A DNA stretch of 64,000 bases, taken from assembly GCA_963761005.1 (NCBI GenBank), contig CAVXFK010000001.1:41215-105214 (forward strand), in the 5' to 3' direction. Position numbers and translations under genes: made by a program. The DNA comes from DASWJZ01 sp963761005 (lineage in GTDB: Bacteria; Pseudomonadota; Alphaproteobacteria; Rhizobiales; Afifellaceae). This document shows, piece after piece, positions 24,903 to 34,152 of the stretch (within the stretch, counting starts at the first letter, position 1; each line of letters starts with the position of its first letter). The notes beneath the pieces were generated by a model. It ran no database searches, was not told where the DNA came from, and saw only the letters and a list, made by a program, of their open reading frames with translations.

Positions 24903-25609
24903 CGCTTGAGCTTGGGCAGGAGAAGCCGCGCTCCCGTGCCGCTGCTTTTCTCAAGCGCCCTGAGACCGCCCGCCGCGTAGGTTGCGACCGCATTCAAAAG
25001 CGCGCGAAGCTCCGCGGCCGATGCGCGGTCGAACGGGAGGTAGGCGCCGCCCGTCAGCCGGGCGATCTCGCGGAACGTGCGCTCGGCGGCCGCATCCTTC
25101 CCTTCGTGGAACATGAAGGCGCGCACGCCGAGCAGCCCGATCTCGCCGGCGAGCTGACAGAGATGGTCGGGGTTTTCCTCCATCGCGTCGCCGACATAGG
25201 CGAGCGCCGCGACCGGCCGCTTCTCCGCCTCGCGACGCACGTGCGCGAGCACCTTGCCGATCTGCGTGTGGCCGCCGCGGCAATCGATCTTCACCATGAG
25301 GTCGCGCAGCGCGCGCGCATTCGCGACGAACGGCGAAGCGCGGCTCTCGCCGACGCCGCGGAAATAGACGAGCTGCACCGAGAGCCCGCCGACGGCCGCC
25401 GCCGCGTCGAACATCTCGCTTTGCAGCGTGCAGGCGAGGTCCCACGTGGGCTGCCGGCTCATCGTCGCGTCGAGCGCGAAGATCAGGCGTCCGCGCGCCG
25501 CCGCGGCAGGCGTGATCCGCTTGGCCTCGGCGAGGAAGGCGTCGATCTCGGAGCGCCCGGAAACGGCGACCCCCAATCCGCGGGGGGTGACATCGCGATT
25601 CTTGCTCAT
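24899..25609 (-). CDS. VWA-domain protein
   Basis: A 236-aa cytoplasmic protein built around a von Willebrand A-like fold. The metal-site motif is LIFALDATMSRQPTW (DxTxS instead of the usual DxSxS), followed by THR-like GGHTQIGKVL and AALAYVGDAMEENPDHL. The N-terminal 35 residues include an AEIDAFLAEAK-type helix. There is no signal peptide. It is the first gene of a two-gene operon with the membrane J-protein, overlapping by four bases, so it may be a client or regulator of that chaperone. Function is not established. Confidence 0.82.
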   Translation of the reverse strand: MSKNRDVTPRGLGVAVSGRSEIDAFLAEAKRITPAAAARGRLIFALDATMSRQPTWDLACTLQSEMFDAAAAVGGLSVQLVYFRGVGESRASPFVANARALRDLMVKIDCRGGHTQIGKVLAHVRREAEKRPVAALAYVGDAMEENPDHLCQLAGEIGLLGVRAFMFHEGKDAAAERTFREIARLTGGAYLPFDRASAAELRALLNAVATYAAGGLRALEKSSGTGARLLLPKLKR

Positions 25610-25691
25610 CTAACGTGAGAATGTGGCGGTTGCCGGCGCTTGCGCAAGACCGGGGGGAAAGCTAGCGCAAGCGTGACCGGACGAAGGATCG

Positions 25692-26534
25692 ATGCAGCCC
25701 GAAATCACCCGCACCGTCGCTGAGCTTCGCCGGCGCGTCGCCGACTGGCGCCACACCGGCCTTGCCATCGGCATGGTGCCGACCATGGGCGCGCTGCACG
25801 CCGGCCACGAGGCCCTGGTGCGGACGGCAAAGGAGCAGTCGGACCGCGTGGTCGTCACGCTCTTCGTGAACCCGACGCAGTTCGGCCCGAACGAGGATCT
25901 TTCCGCCTATCCGCGCGACGAAGCGGCCGACCTGGAGAAGCTCACGTCGCTCGGCGTCGACGCGCTCTTCGCACCGTCGGCCGACGAGATCTACCCCGAG
26001 GGCTTCGACACGACGATCTCGGTCGGCGGACCGTCGTCGGGGCTTGAGACGGACTTCCGCCCGCACTTCTTCGCCGGCGTCGCGACGGTCGTGGCAAAGC
26101 TTCTGATCGCCGGCCTGCCCGACCGCGCTTTCTTCGGGGAGAAGGATTATCAGCAGCTTCTCGTCGTGAAAAAGTTGGTGCGCGACCTCGGCATCCCGGC
26201 GGAGATCGTCGGCTGCCCGACGGTGCGGGACCTCGACGGCCTCGCTCTCTCGTCTCGCAACGCTTACCTCACCGCCGACGAGCGCGCCCGCGCCCCGAAG
26301 CTCATCGCGATGCTGCGCGCGCTCTCCGGGCGACTGCGACGGAGCGCGATGCCCGACGTCGATCTTGCCGAAGCGCGGCGCGCGCTCGAGCGAGCGGGAT
26401 TTTCAGTCGACTACCTGGAAGCGCGCAACGCCGAGACGCTCGCTCCGGTCGCGGACTGGAAGAGTGAGCCGCTCCGCCTTCTCGTCGCCGCCAAGCTTGG
26501 CACGACGCGGCTCATCGACAACATCGCCGTCTAG
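25692..26534 (+). CDS. panC: Pantothenate synthetase
   Basis: A 280-aa enzyme that ligates pantoate to beta-alanine with ATP in coenzyme A biosynthesis. The signature nucleotidyl-transferase motifs are present: VPTMGALHAGHEALV (HIGH-like HAGH), VTLFVNPTQFGPNEDL, FFGEKDYQQL, and the KMSKS-like LALSSRNAYL. The length is normal. It starts at ATG 25692. No panB is adjacent. It is divergent from the VWA/J-protein operon. Confidence 0.97.
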   Translation: MQPEITRTVAELRRRVADWRHTGLAIGMVPTMGALHAGHEALVRTAKEQSDRVVVTLFVNPTQFGPNEDLSAYPRDEAADLEKLTSLGVDALFAPSADEIYPEGFDTTISVGGPSSGLETDFRPHFFAGVATVVAKLLIAGLPDRAFFGEKDYQQLLVVKKLVRDLGIPAEIVGCPTVRDLDGLALSSRNAYLTADERARAPKLIAMLRALSGRLRRSAMPDVDLAEARRALERAGFSVDYLEARNAETLAPVADWKSEPLRLLVAAKLGTTRLIDNIAV

Positions 26535-26568
26535 AACCCGCGATTTCCCAAGAATGCGATACATCAGA

Positions 26569-26680
26569 ACGTCGTCATGGCAGGGCTTGACCCTGCCATC
26601 CATTCCGTGACGGTCGCGACTGGCACTCGCGTTCCGGATTGGATGCCCGGATCAAGTCCGCGCACGACGACCGTTGAGGA
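26569..26680. repeat. Intergenic palindromic repeat element
   Basis: It contains GGCAGGGCTTGACCCTGCC, a 7-bp palindrome around CTTGA, then ATCCATTCCGTGACGGTC, and a second arm GGATGCCCGGATCAAGTCC. A degenerate relative lies at 11176-11272. It resembles REP-type intergenic repeats of Hyphomicrobiales that fold into long hairpins, and lies between convergent panC and the DUF1489 gene. Confidence 0.65.
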
Positions 26681-26688
26681 ACGAACGT

Positions 26689-27126
26689 CTAAAGCAGTCC
26701 GAGATCGGCGAGGTCGCGGCGAAGCTCCGGCGGCAGGTCGCGCAAGCCCGCACGCGCATCGCCGAGGTCGCGCGGCGCGTCCCCGGGCTTCAGATAGCGC
26801 CATCCCTGGAAGGCCCGGCGCGGCTGCCACTCCGTCGGCACCGTCTTCGGATCGAGCACCAGGTGGCAGCGACCGATGCCCTCGGAGTCCACGAACGGCC
26901 GGATCGCCGTGATCCTCTGGCGGACCTGCACGTTGCCGCGGATCACCCAGTAAAGCGAACCGCCGTCGAGAATTTCGTCGATCCGCTTCGGCACCATGCG
27001 CGTCGTGTGCATGTGCTCCGGCTTGCGGCCGGCGCGCCGCGCCTCCTTCACCCGGAGTGCGATCCAGCCCTCGAGGTCCTCGATGGAATCGCAGCCGACG
27101 CAAAGCTTCAGGATGTGGAGGGGCAT
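26689..27126 (-). CDS. DUF1489 family protein
   Basis: A 145-aa conserved alphaproteobacterial protein of unknown function. It starts MPLHILKLCVGCDSIEDLE and contains HTTRMVPKR, SLYWVIRGNVQVRQ and the DUF1489-typical CHLVLDPKTVPTEWQPRRAFQGWRYL in its centre. The ATG at 27126 matches the usual family start. The upstream extension of the frame is not conserved-looking. It is on the same strand as mccA, 63 bases downstream of it. Confidence 0.88.
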   Translation of the reverse strand: MPLHILKLCVGCDSIEDLEGWIALRVKEARRAGRKPEHMHTTRMVPKRIDEILDGGSLYWVIRGNVQVRQRITAIRPFVDSEGIGRCHLVLDPKTVPTEWQPRRAFQGWRYLKPGDAPRDLGDARAGLRDLPPELRRDLADLGLL

Positions 27127-27189
27127 GAACGGTGGCTTAGCCGGGCCGGGCCGCACGGACAACCGGACCTCTTGTCCGGTCCCATCAAT

Positions 27190-29151
27190 TCACAGCGACG
27201 CGGCGCGTTCGTCCTCCGCCTCGATGATGACGACCACCGTCCCCTCCGCGATCTGCTGGCCGGGGGCGACGCGGACCGCCTTCACGATACCGGCGCGCGG
27301 CGCGGTGACGCCGTGCTCCATCTTCATCGCCTCAATGCTGAAAAGCGGAGCGCCGCGTGCGACCTCGGCTCCGGTAACGACGGCGACCTCCACGACCCGG
27401 CCGGAGATCGGCGCCGCGACCTCCCCGCTCGCGCCGCTTAACTCAAGGTCGCGCGCAAGCGGATCGGGAAAAGCGACGCGGAGCTGCCGCCCGCCCTGAA
27501 GCACGAGCGCCTCGTGCTCGCCCCAGATGATCTCAAGGTCGGCCGCGTAGGCGGGCCTTTCGCCGCCGAGCGCGACCACCGCCGCCCCATCCTTCGACCA
27601 GGCAAGCTGCGCGGCGACGGTCGCGCCGTCGATCTCGACCTGCGCGACGGTCCGCCGCCGGATGCCTGAAAGCTCGAACGCATCGCCGCGCTTCCATGGC
27701 CCGGGTGCGCGCCGCCCATTCTTGGCCGCCTCGCGCCCCGCCCACGCTGCGATCGCGGCCGCCGCAAGCAAAGGGTCGAGGGGATCGCCGCGAAGGTTCG
27801 GGAGCGCGCGGTCGACAAATCCGGTGTCGACGCCCCCGGCGCGGAAATCGGAATTTGCAAAGACCGCTGACAGGAAGGCGAGGTTGGTCTTCGGTCCGGC
27901 GATACGGATGCGGCCGAGCGCATCGGCGAGCCGCGTGATCGCCTCGCGGCGATCGGCGCCCGCCGCGATGACCTTGGCGAGCATCGGGTCGTAGTAGGGG
28001 CCGACGATCGTGCCTTCCTCGACGCCGGAATCGATGCGGAGGCCCGGACCCGATGGCAGCGAGAGCGCGACGATGCGCCCGGTAGAGGGACGGAAGTCTG
28101 CCGCCGGGTCCTCGGCATAGAGCCGCGCCTCGATCGCGTGGCCGCTGAAGGCGATCTCGTCCTGTCGCCGCGGCAGCGGCTCTCCCGAGGCGACGCGAAG
28201 CTGCCATTCGACGAGATCGATGCCGGTCACCGCCTCCGTCACCGGGTGCTCGACCTGGAGCCGCGTGTTCATCTCGATGAAGAAGAAGCTCTCCGGCTGA
28301 AGCGCACCCGAAGCGTCGGCAATGAACTCCACCGTGCCGGCGCCTTCGTAGCCGACCGCAGCCGCTGCCTTCACCGCCATCTCGCCGAGCGCGGCGCGGA
28401 CATCATCGGAAAGCCCCAGCGCCGGCGCCTCCTCGATCACCTTCTGATGCCGCCGCTGCAAGGAGCAGTCGCGCTCGTAGAGATGCACGATATTGCCGTG
28501 CCGGTCGGCGAATATCTGCACCTCGACGTGGCGCGCCGTCCCGATATAGCGCTCAAGCAACACCTGCTCGTCGCCGAAGGCGGAAAGCGCCTCGCGCTTT
28601 GCGCTCGCGAGCGCGTCGTCGAACTCGATGACCTTTTCGACGCGGCGCATGCCGCGCCCACCGCCGCCAGAGACCGCTTTGATCAGGATCGGGTAGCCGA
28701 TCTCGTAGGCCTTCTGCTTGAGGAAGTAGGGCTCCTGCCGCTCGCCGTTGTAGCCCGGCACCACTGGCACGCCGGCTAGCGCCATCAGCCGCTTCGCGTC
28801 GGACTTCGACCCCATGCTGCGGATCGCCGCTGGCGGCGGCCCGACGAAGATCAGGCCCGCCGCGGCGGCCGCCTCCGCGAAGGCGGCGTTCTCCGAAAGG
28901 AAGCCGTAGCCGGGGTGAATCGCCTCAACGCCTTCGGTCTGCGCCGCAGAGATAATTCGCTCAATCGAGAGATAGCTCTCCGCGGCCGGCCCCTCCCCGA
29001 TCGACACACAGCTGTCCGCCTCGCGCCAATGCGGCCACGTGCGGTCCACCTCGGTCATCACCGCGACCGTGCGGATGCCGATGCGCCGCGCGGTGCGGAT
29101 GATGCGGCGGGCGATCTCGCCGCGGTTGGCGATCAGGAGGGATTTCAGCAT
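27190..29151 (-). CDS. mccA: 3-methylcrotonyl-CoA carboxylase, biotin-containing alpha subunit
   Basis: A 653-aa biotin carboxylase/biotin carrier protein. The ATP-grasp biotin carboxylase domain occupies about residues 1-445 (MLKSLLIANRGEIARRI, glycine-rich GGGGRGMR, catalytic EMNTRLQVEHPVTE). A linking domain follows, then a C-terminal biotinyl domain with EAMKMEH, Lys being the biotinylation site. With the beta subunit it carboxylates 3-methylcrotonyl-CoA in leucine degradation. The assignment to MCC rather than propionyl-CoA carboxylase rests on comparison with the second, PccA-like protein at 56246-58234 and on mccB and ivd upstream on the same strand. Geranyl-CoA carboxylase is a remote alternative. 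Confidence 0.85.
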   Translation of the reverse strand: MLKSLLIANRGEIARRIIRTARRIGIRTVAVMTEVDRTWPHWREADSCVSIGEGPAAESYLSIERIISAAQTEGVEAIHPGYGFLSENAAFAEAAAAAGLIFVGPPPAAIRSMGSKSDAKRLMALAGVPVVPGYNGERQEPYFLKQKAYEIGYPILIKAVSGGGGRGMRRVEKVIEFDDALASAKREALSAFGDEQVLLERYIGTARHVEVQIFADRHGNIVHLYERDCSLQRRHQKVIEEAPALGLSDDVRAALGEMAVKAAAAVGYEGAGTVEFIADASGALQPESFFFIEMNTRLQVEHPVTEAVTGIDLVEWQLRVASGEPLPRRQDEIAFSGHAIEARLYAEDPAADFRPSTGRIVALSLPSGPGLRIDSGVEEGTIVGPYYDPMLAKVIAAGADRREAITRLADALGRIRIAGPKTNLAFLSAVFANSDFRAGGVDTGFVDRALPNLRGDPLDPLLAAAAIAAWAGREAAKNGRRAPGPWKRGDAFELSGIRRRTVAQVEIDGATVAAQLAWSKDGAAVVALGGERPAYAADLEIIWGEHEALVLQGGRQLRVAFPDPLARDLELSGASGEVAAPISGRVVEVAVVTGAEVARGAPLFSIEAMKMEHGVTAPRAGIVKAVRVAPGQQIAEGTVVVIIEAEDERAASL

Positions 29152-29423
29152 CGCGCCCTTTGTAGCGCGGTTTTGGCAGCGGCGCAGATGCCAACCGGAG
29201 ACCAGGAGGGGGCAACGACATGACGGTCCCGAAGCCCCCTCCCTGTCCGCGCTTCGCGTCCGCATCCCGCGTCGAGCAGACTTCGGCCTCCCCGTCGGAA
29301 TGCAGTTAAGCGGCAATCGCCAAGCCGCCACATCCCCCCAATCGGGGGGGTAAGGCCGGTCTTTACCTTTTCCTGCCAGGGTGAAGGTCGCGGTCCGATG
29401 CCCCCAAATCCCTCGGAGTTCAT

Positions 29424-30929
29424 GTGTCCAACCACGCAGAAACCCTGGTCATCGGAGCGGGACCGGCCGGCCTGACGGCGGCCTATGTGCTTGCCAAGGA
29501 AAGGCGCTCCGTCGCCGTCCTGGAGCAGGACCCGCGCTACGTCGGCGGCATCAGCCGCACGGTCAACCACAACGGCTTCCTGATCGACATCGGCGGGCAC
29601 CGCTTTTTCTCGAAGTCGCGCGAGATCGTGGAGATGTGGGAAGAGATTCTCCCCGACGATTTCCTCGACCGCCCGCGGCTTTCGCGCATCTACTACGACG
29701 GCAAGTTCTACGCCTATCCGCTGCGCGCCTTCGAGGCGCTTCGGAACCTCGGCGTGTTCACGAGCGCTGCCTGTGTCGCCTCCTACCTCTATGCGCGCTT
29801 CAAGCCGGTCGTCGATCCGAAGACGCTGCACCAATGGGTGCGCAACAATTTCGGCGAGAAGCTCTTCTCGATCTTCTTCAAGACCTACACCGAGAAGGTG
29901 TGGGGCATGTCGTGCGACGAGATATCGGCCGATTGGGCAGCGCAGCGCATCAAGGGCCTCGACCTCGGCGCCGCGATCCGCGACGCGATTTCGCGCACGC
30001 TCGAGCCGAAGGGCAGGAAGAAAAGCGCCGGCGGCTCCGAGATCAAGACGCTGATCGAATCGTTCCGCTATCCGCGCCGCGGGCCTGGCATGATGTGGGA
30101 TGCCGCCGCCAGGAAGATCCGTGCGAACGGCGGCATGGTGACCCTCGGCCGCTCTGTCGACACGCTCGTCTGGGACGAGACGAAGCGGCTTTGGACCGTC
30201 ACCGCGCACGCGGCCGGCGGCGCCACTGAGACATGGACGGCGGAGAACGTCATCTCGTCGGCGGCGTTGAACGATCTTGCCCGCGCGCTGACGCCGTCGC
30301 CGATCAGCCTGCTCCACGCCCGCGCGCTTCGCTATCGCGATTTCCTGATCGTCGCGCTGATCGCGAAGAACGGCGAGCGCATGCCCGACAACTGGATCTA
30401 CATCCACGATCCGTCGGTGAAGGTCGGGCGCGTGCAGAATTTTGCCTCGTGGTCGCCGGAGATGGTTCCCGACCCGCGCTTCGTCAGCCTCGGCATGGAA
30501 TATTTCTGCTTCGAGGGCGACGGCCTCTGGGCGATGGCGGACGCCGACCTGATCGAGATGGCCAAAGGCGAGATCGCGAAGATCGGGCTGATCCGCCCAG
30601 AGGATGTCGTCGACGCCTGCGTGATCCGTCAGCCGAAGGCGTATCCGGTCTACGATGAGGAATACACCGAGCACGTCACGCAGATCCGGCGCGACTTCGA
30701 GCTGAGCTTCCCGACGCTCCATCTCGTCGGCCGCAACGGCATGCACAAATATAACAACCAGGACCACGCGATGATGACCGCGATCCTTGCGGCACGGAAC
30801 ATCATCGCCGGCGAGCGCCGCTACGACCCGTGGCAGGTCAACGAGGACGCCGAATACAGCGAAGAGGGCGTCGCCGGCGCCAAGGAGGCGCTCACCGGCG
30901 AGCGCCTGGTGCCACGCAAGGTGGCGTAG
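29424..30929 (+). CDS. FAD-dependent oxidoreductase, UDP-galactopyranose-mutase-like
   Basis: A 501-aa flavoprotein. The N-terminal Rossmann motif is VIGAGPAGLTAAYVLAKE, followed by the glycine-rich GGISRTV and DIGGHRFFSK that contact FAD. The C-terminal FAD segment is LVGRNGMHKYNNQDHAMMTA. This set is characteristic of UDP-galactopyranose-mutase-like or protoporphyrinogen-oxidase-like amine-oxidase-fold proteins found in polysaccharide loci. The start is a GTG at 29424. Six bases after its stop lies a GT-C-type membrane protein, which supports a role in surface glycan synthesis. Substrate unknown. Confidence 0.87.
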   Translation: MSNHAETLVIGAGPAGLTAAYVLAKERRSVAVLEQDPRYVGGISRTVNHNGFLIDIGGHRFFSKSREIVEMWEEILPDDFLDRPRLSRIYYDGKFYAYPLRAFEALRNLGVFTSAACVASYLYARFKPVVDPKTLHQWVRNNFGEKLFSIFFKTYTEKVWGMSCDEISADWAAQRIKGLDLGAAIRDAISRTLEPKGRKKSAGGSEIKTLIESFRYPRRGPGMMWDAAARKIRANGGMVTLGRSVDTLVWDETKRLWTVTAHAAGGATETWTAENVISSAALNDLARALTPSPISLLHARALRYRDFLIVALIAKNGERMPDNWIYIHDPSVKVGRVQNFASWSPEMVPDPRFVSLGMEYFCFEGDGLWAMADADLIEMAKGEIAKIGLIRPEDVVDACVIRQPKAYPVYDEEYTEHVTQIRRDFELSFPTLHLVGRNGMHKYNNQDHAMMTAILAARNIIAGERRYDPWQVNEDAEYSEEGVAGAKEALTGERLVPRKVA

Positions 30930-30934
30930 AAAGG

Positions 30935-32401
30935 ATGGACGCCGCGCCAGCCTCGGCGCGCACGAGAGACGCTTCGTCCGCCCGGCCAGCCCTCCCAGCC
31001 CATGTCTTGCCGCGGATCGCGCTCGTCGCGTTGGTCGCGTTGCAGATCGCGCTGATCCTGGCGCACGACGCCTGGCGCGACGAATTGCAGGCGGTGATGC
31101 TCGCGTGGCATTCACACTCGCTCCAAGCGCTCTTCGCAAGCCTTCCCTCCGAGGGCCATCCGGCGCTCTGGTATCTGCTGCTCCGCGCGCTTTCTCCGCT
31201 GGGAAATCCGCTCGACGCGCTGAAGATCGTCCAGCTTTGCGTCGCGCTCGCGACGATCGCGATCGTCTGGACGCGCGCGCCGTTCGGCCCGTGGATGAAG
31301 CTCCTCATCCTCGCGAGCTACCCGCTCCTCTTCGAGTGGGGAACGATCGCGCGAAGCTACGGCCTCGGGGTCACGCTGTTCTTCGCCTTTCTCGCGTTGC
31401 GGCGGCATTGGGTGGGGTATCTGATCCTCGCGCTGATGGCGAACATCTCCGCCCATTTCCTGATCCTCTCGGGCATCTGCATCGTCGCGCTTCTCGTCCT
31501 CGATCGGCGCCGCTCGGTAGCGGGGATCGTCGTGTGGGCGGTCGGGTGCCTCGCGGCGATTGCCACAGCGCTCCCGCGCGGCCCGGTCGCCACGGCCGAG
31601 GCGCTGCCCCCGACCCTCAAGCCCAAGGTGCTCTCGGCGCTCGAGACAATCTCCTACGCGCTCGTCCCGATCGATCCGCGCTTCATGCCGCCGCATTGGA
31701 CGGGGCTGGACGCGCCAGTGAGCGCGCTCGTCGGCGCTGTGGTGGCCATCGTCGGCTGGCAGGCGCTCGCGCGCGATCGCCGAGCGGGCGCGCTCTACCT
31801 CCTTTTCTTCGCGGCGATGTTCGCGTTCGGCGCTTTCGTCTTTCCGAATGCGACGCGCCACACCGCAATGCTTTTCGTCTGCCTCGTGGGGCTCGAATGG
31901 ATGCTCGTCGAGAACGCCGCGGGACCGCCTTCGATTCTGACCAAAGCGTGGGCGGCCATCCTGGTTCCTCCTGCTCTCTGGGTCGCTGCGTGGTCGTTCT
32001 TCGCGCCGTTCACGCCGATGAAGGCGATGATCGCCTGGAGCAAGGAACACGGCTACGCGGGCGTTGAATGGGCGGCCTATCCGGGCACGCTCGGGGTCGA
32101 TCTCGCCGCGAACCTTGACCGGCCCTACTACGATCCCCGGACGAACTGCCTCGCCTGGTTTCAGCAATGGAATGCAGTCACCCTGGACCCGCAAGCGCTC
32201 GACGCACGCTTGCTCAGCGCCGCCTCCAATTCCGGCGGCCGCCTGCTACTCCTCACCGACAGAGTTTATGACCCCGCCGAGGCTCCCGATCTTTCGCTCC
32301 AGAAGACGTTCCACGCCGATTTCCTGATGGAGACCTGGCGCGTCTATGCCGTCGCCGCGCCCGCCGCAGCCGATCCGGCAGCCGTCCCCTCCTGCGAATA
32401 G
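30935..32401 (+). CDS. Polytopic membrane protein, GT-C glycosyltransferase-like
   Basis: A 488-aa integral membrane protein with roughly ten hydrophobic helices. An acidic motif AHDAWRDELQAVMLAW follows the first helix, in the position of the catalytic Asp/Glu loop of GT-C (GT39/ArnT-like) transferases. HPALWYLLLR follows, and a C-terminal soluble domain (residues 390-488) ends after VPSC. I start at ATG 30935, behind AAAGG and six bases after the flavoprotein stop. The two genes look co-transcribed. The polyprenyl-sugar transferase role is inferred from topology only. Confidence 0.75.
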   Translation: MDAAPASARTRDASSARPALPAHVLPRIALVALVALQIALILAHDAWRDELQAVMLAWHSHSLQALFASLPSEGHPALWYLLLRALSPLGNPLDALKIVQLCVALATIAIVWTRAPFGPWMKLLILASYPLLFEWGTIARSYGLGVTLFFAFLALRRHWVGYLILALMANISAHFLILSGICIVALLVLDRRRSVAGIVVWAVGCLAAIATALPRGPVATAEALPPTLKPKVLSALETISYALVPIDPRFMPPHWTGLDAPVSALVGAVVAIVGWQALARDRRAGALYLLFFAAMFAFGAFVFPNATRHTAMLFVCLVGLEWMLVENAAGPPSILTKAWAAILVPPALWVAAWSFFAPFTPMKAMIAWSKEHGYAGVEWAAYPGTLGVDLAANLDRPYYDPRTNCLAWFQQWNAVTLDPQALDARLLSAASNSGGRLLLLTDRVYDPAEAPDLSLQKTFHADFLMETWRVYAVAAPAAADPAAVPSCE

Positions 32402-32419
32402 AGCGACGCGCCGCGACGC

Positions 32420-33811
32420 TCAGCATGCGACGACGTTGACCGCGAGGCCGCCCTTCGACGTCTCCTTGTAGCGCTCGCTCATGTCGAGGCCGGTCTGCCG
32501 CATCGTCTCGATGCAGTTGTCGAGCGGCACGAAATGCGAGCCGTCGCCGCGAAGCGCGAGCGACGCGGCCGACACCGCCTTCACCGCGCCGAGCGCGTTC
32601 CGCTCGATGCAGGGCACCTGCACGAGCCCGCCGATCGGATCGCAGGTCATGCCGAGGTGATGCTCAAGCGCGATCTCCGCGGCGTTCTCCACCTGCGCGT
32701 TGGTTGCGCCGAGCGCTGCGGCGAGCCCTGCCGCCGCCATGGCGGAAGCCGAGCCGACTTCGCCCTGGCAGCCGACCTCCGCACCCGAGATCGAGGCGTT
32801 GTGCTTGATGATGCCGCCGATCGCCGCGGCGACGAGGAGGAAGGCTCGGACGCCGGCGCGGTCGGCACCGACGCAGTGTTCGAGATAGTAGCGGATGACG
32901 GCGGGGATGACGCCGGCGGCGCCATTCGTCGGCGCCGTGACGACGCGCCCGCCGGCGGCGTTCTCCTCATTCACCGCCATCGCGTAGACCGAAAGCCAGT
33001 CCATGATGCGGTGGGGTTGAAGACTATTCGCGCCGTGCTCGGCCAGAAGCTGCTGGTGGATCTCCTTCGCCCGCCGCTTCACCTTGAGTCCGCCGGGGAG
33101 ATCGCCCGAATGCGCGAGCCCGCGATTCATGCACGTGTCCATCGCGTGCCAGATACGGTCGAGCCCGGCGTCGAGATCGCCGCTCGGCCCGCGCGAAAGC
33201 TCGTTGACGCGCTTAAGCTCCGCGATCGAGAGACCGGATGCCTCGCCCATGCGAAGCATCTCGGCCGCGGTCGCGAACGGATAGGGCACCTGCGGATTTG
33301 CCGCCTCGGCAACAGCAATCCCCTCCCCGCCCGCTGCCGCGAGTTCGTCGGCGCGCGCGACGAAGCCGCCACCGACCGAATAGAAGATGCACTCGGCAAG
33401 CGGCGCGCCCCCAGCGTCGAGGGCGCGGAACGTCATGCCGTTGGCGTGACCCGGAAGCGGCGGGCCGTAGTCGAAGCGGATGTCCACTGCCGGGTCGAAG
33501 GCGACGTCGGGCAAGCCGATTGCGGCAAGCGTCTTTGCCTGTTGCAGCGCTTCCAGGATCGCCGGGACGGTGTCCGGATCGACGGTGTCGGGCGTCGCGC
33601 CGGAAAGCGCCAGCGCAATCGCACGATCCGTGCCGTGTCCCTTGCCGGTGAAGGCGAGCGAGCCGCGCAGGTCGACAGTGATGCGCCGCGCTTCGGGTAG
33701 CGCGCGAAGCGTCTCGTCGACGAAGCGGCGCGCGGCCACCATCGGCCCGACCGTATGCGAGCTCGACGGCCCGATGCCGACCTTGAAGATGTCGAAGACG
33801 CTCAGGAACAT
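32420..33811 (-). CDS. sdaA: L-serine ammonia-lyase (iron-sulfur type)
   Basis: A single-chain [4Fe-4S] L-serine dehydratase (463 aa) converting serine to pyruvate and ammonia. The beta domain comes first (SVFDIFKVGIGPSSSHTVGPM), then the alpha domain with cluster cysteines in SGAEVGCQGEVGSA and MTCDPIGGLVQVPCIERN. The C-terminal tail SKGGLAVNVVAC is the family's active-site plug. Length is standard. It starts at ATG 33811 and converges with the GT-C gene. Confidence 0.97.
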   Translation of the reverse strand: MFLSVFDIFKVGIGPSSSHTVGPMVAARRFVDETLRALPEARRITVDLRGSLAFTGKGHGTDRAIALALSGATPDTVDPDTVPAILEALQQAKTLAAIGLPDVAFDPAVDIRFDYGPPLPGHANGMTFRALDAGGAPLAECIFYSVGGGFVARADELAAAGGEGIAVAEAANPQVPYPFATAAEMLRMGEASGLSIAELKRVNELSRGPSGDLDAGLDRIWHAMDTCMNRGLAHSGDLPGGLKVKRRAKEIHQQLLAEHGANSLQPHRIMDWLSVYAMAVNEENAAGGRVVTAPTNGAAGVIPAVIRYYLEHCVGADRAGVRAFLLVAAAIGGIIKHNASISGAEVGCQGEVGSASAMAAAGLAAALGATNAQVENAAEIALEHHLGMTCDPIGGLVQVPCIERNALGAVKAVSAASLALRGDGSHFVPLDNCIETMRQTGLDMSERYKETSKGGLAVNVVAC

Positions 33812-34002
33812 CAGCAGAAATCCGCCTCCTTCTTAACCCTGTGGAGGCGCACCGCGCTGGCTTTGCGGCGACAATGCGCGCCGCCGCCCGACGCTACAGT
33901 TATGCGTCAAGGTAAATAACTCGAATACCGTTCAATTTGCGCCGAAATCGCTTAGCTCGAAGCTGTCCGGAGCGGACCGGACAAAGGTCGAGGCGAAGCG
34001 CA

Positions 34003-34152
34003 ATGCAAACCCAGGTGGACGATGCCGGCAGGCGGGAAGATAGCCCGCGCAAAGCCGCGCCGAGCGACGCGCCGCTCGCGGTCGTCTACGCCGCCATCAT
34101 CTGTTGCGCCGTAATGGCGATGATCGTCGCTGCCGTCGCGGCGGCGAGCTAG
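34003..34152 (+). CDS. Small single-pass membrane protein (49 aa)
   Basis: A 49-residue frame starting at ATG 34003 behind GAGGCGAAG. The first 25 residues are charged (MQTQVDDAGRREDSPRKA). The last 22 or so form one hydrophobic helix (VVYAAIICCAVMAMIVAAVAAA). It overlaps the msrB stop by four bases on the opposite strand. Small membrane proteins of this form are often missed. Evidence is limited to the ribosome-binding site and the clear helix. Confidence 0.5.
   Translation: MQTQVDDAGRREDSPRKAAPSDAPLAVVYAAIICCAVMAMIVAAVAAAS

Noticed and set aside
29145..31139. 664-codon minus-strand frame opposite the flavoprotein gene
   Set aside because: Antisense shadow. Composition is Arg/Ala/Asp-rich without any motif, while the plus strand encodes an intact FAD protein.
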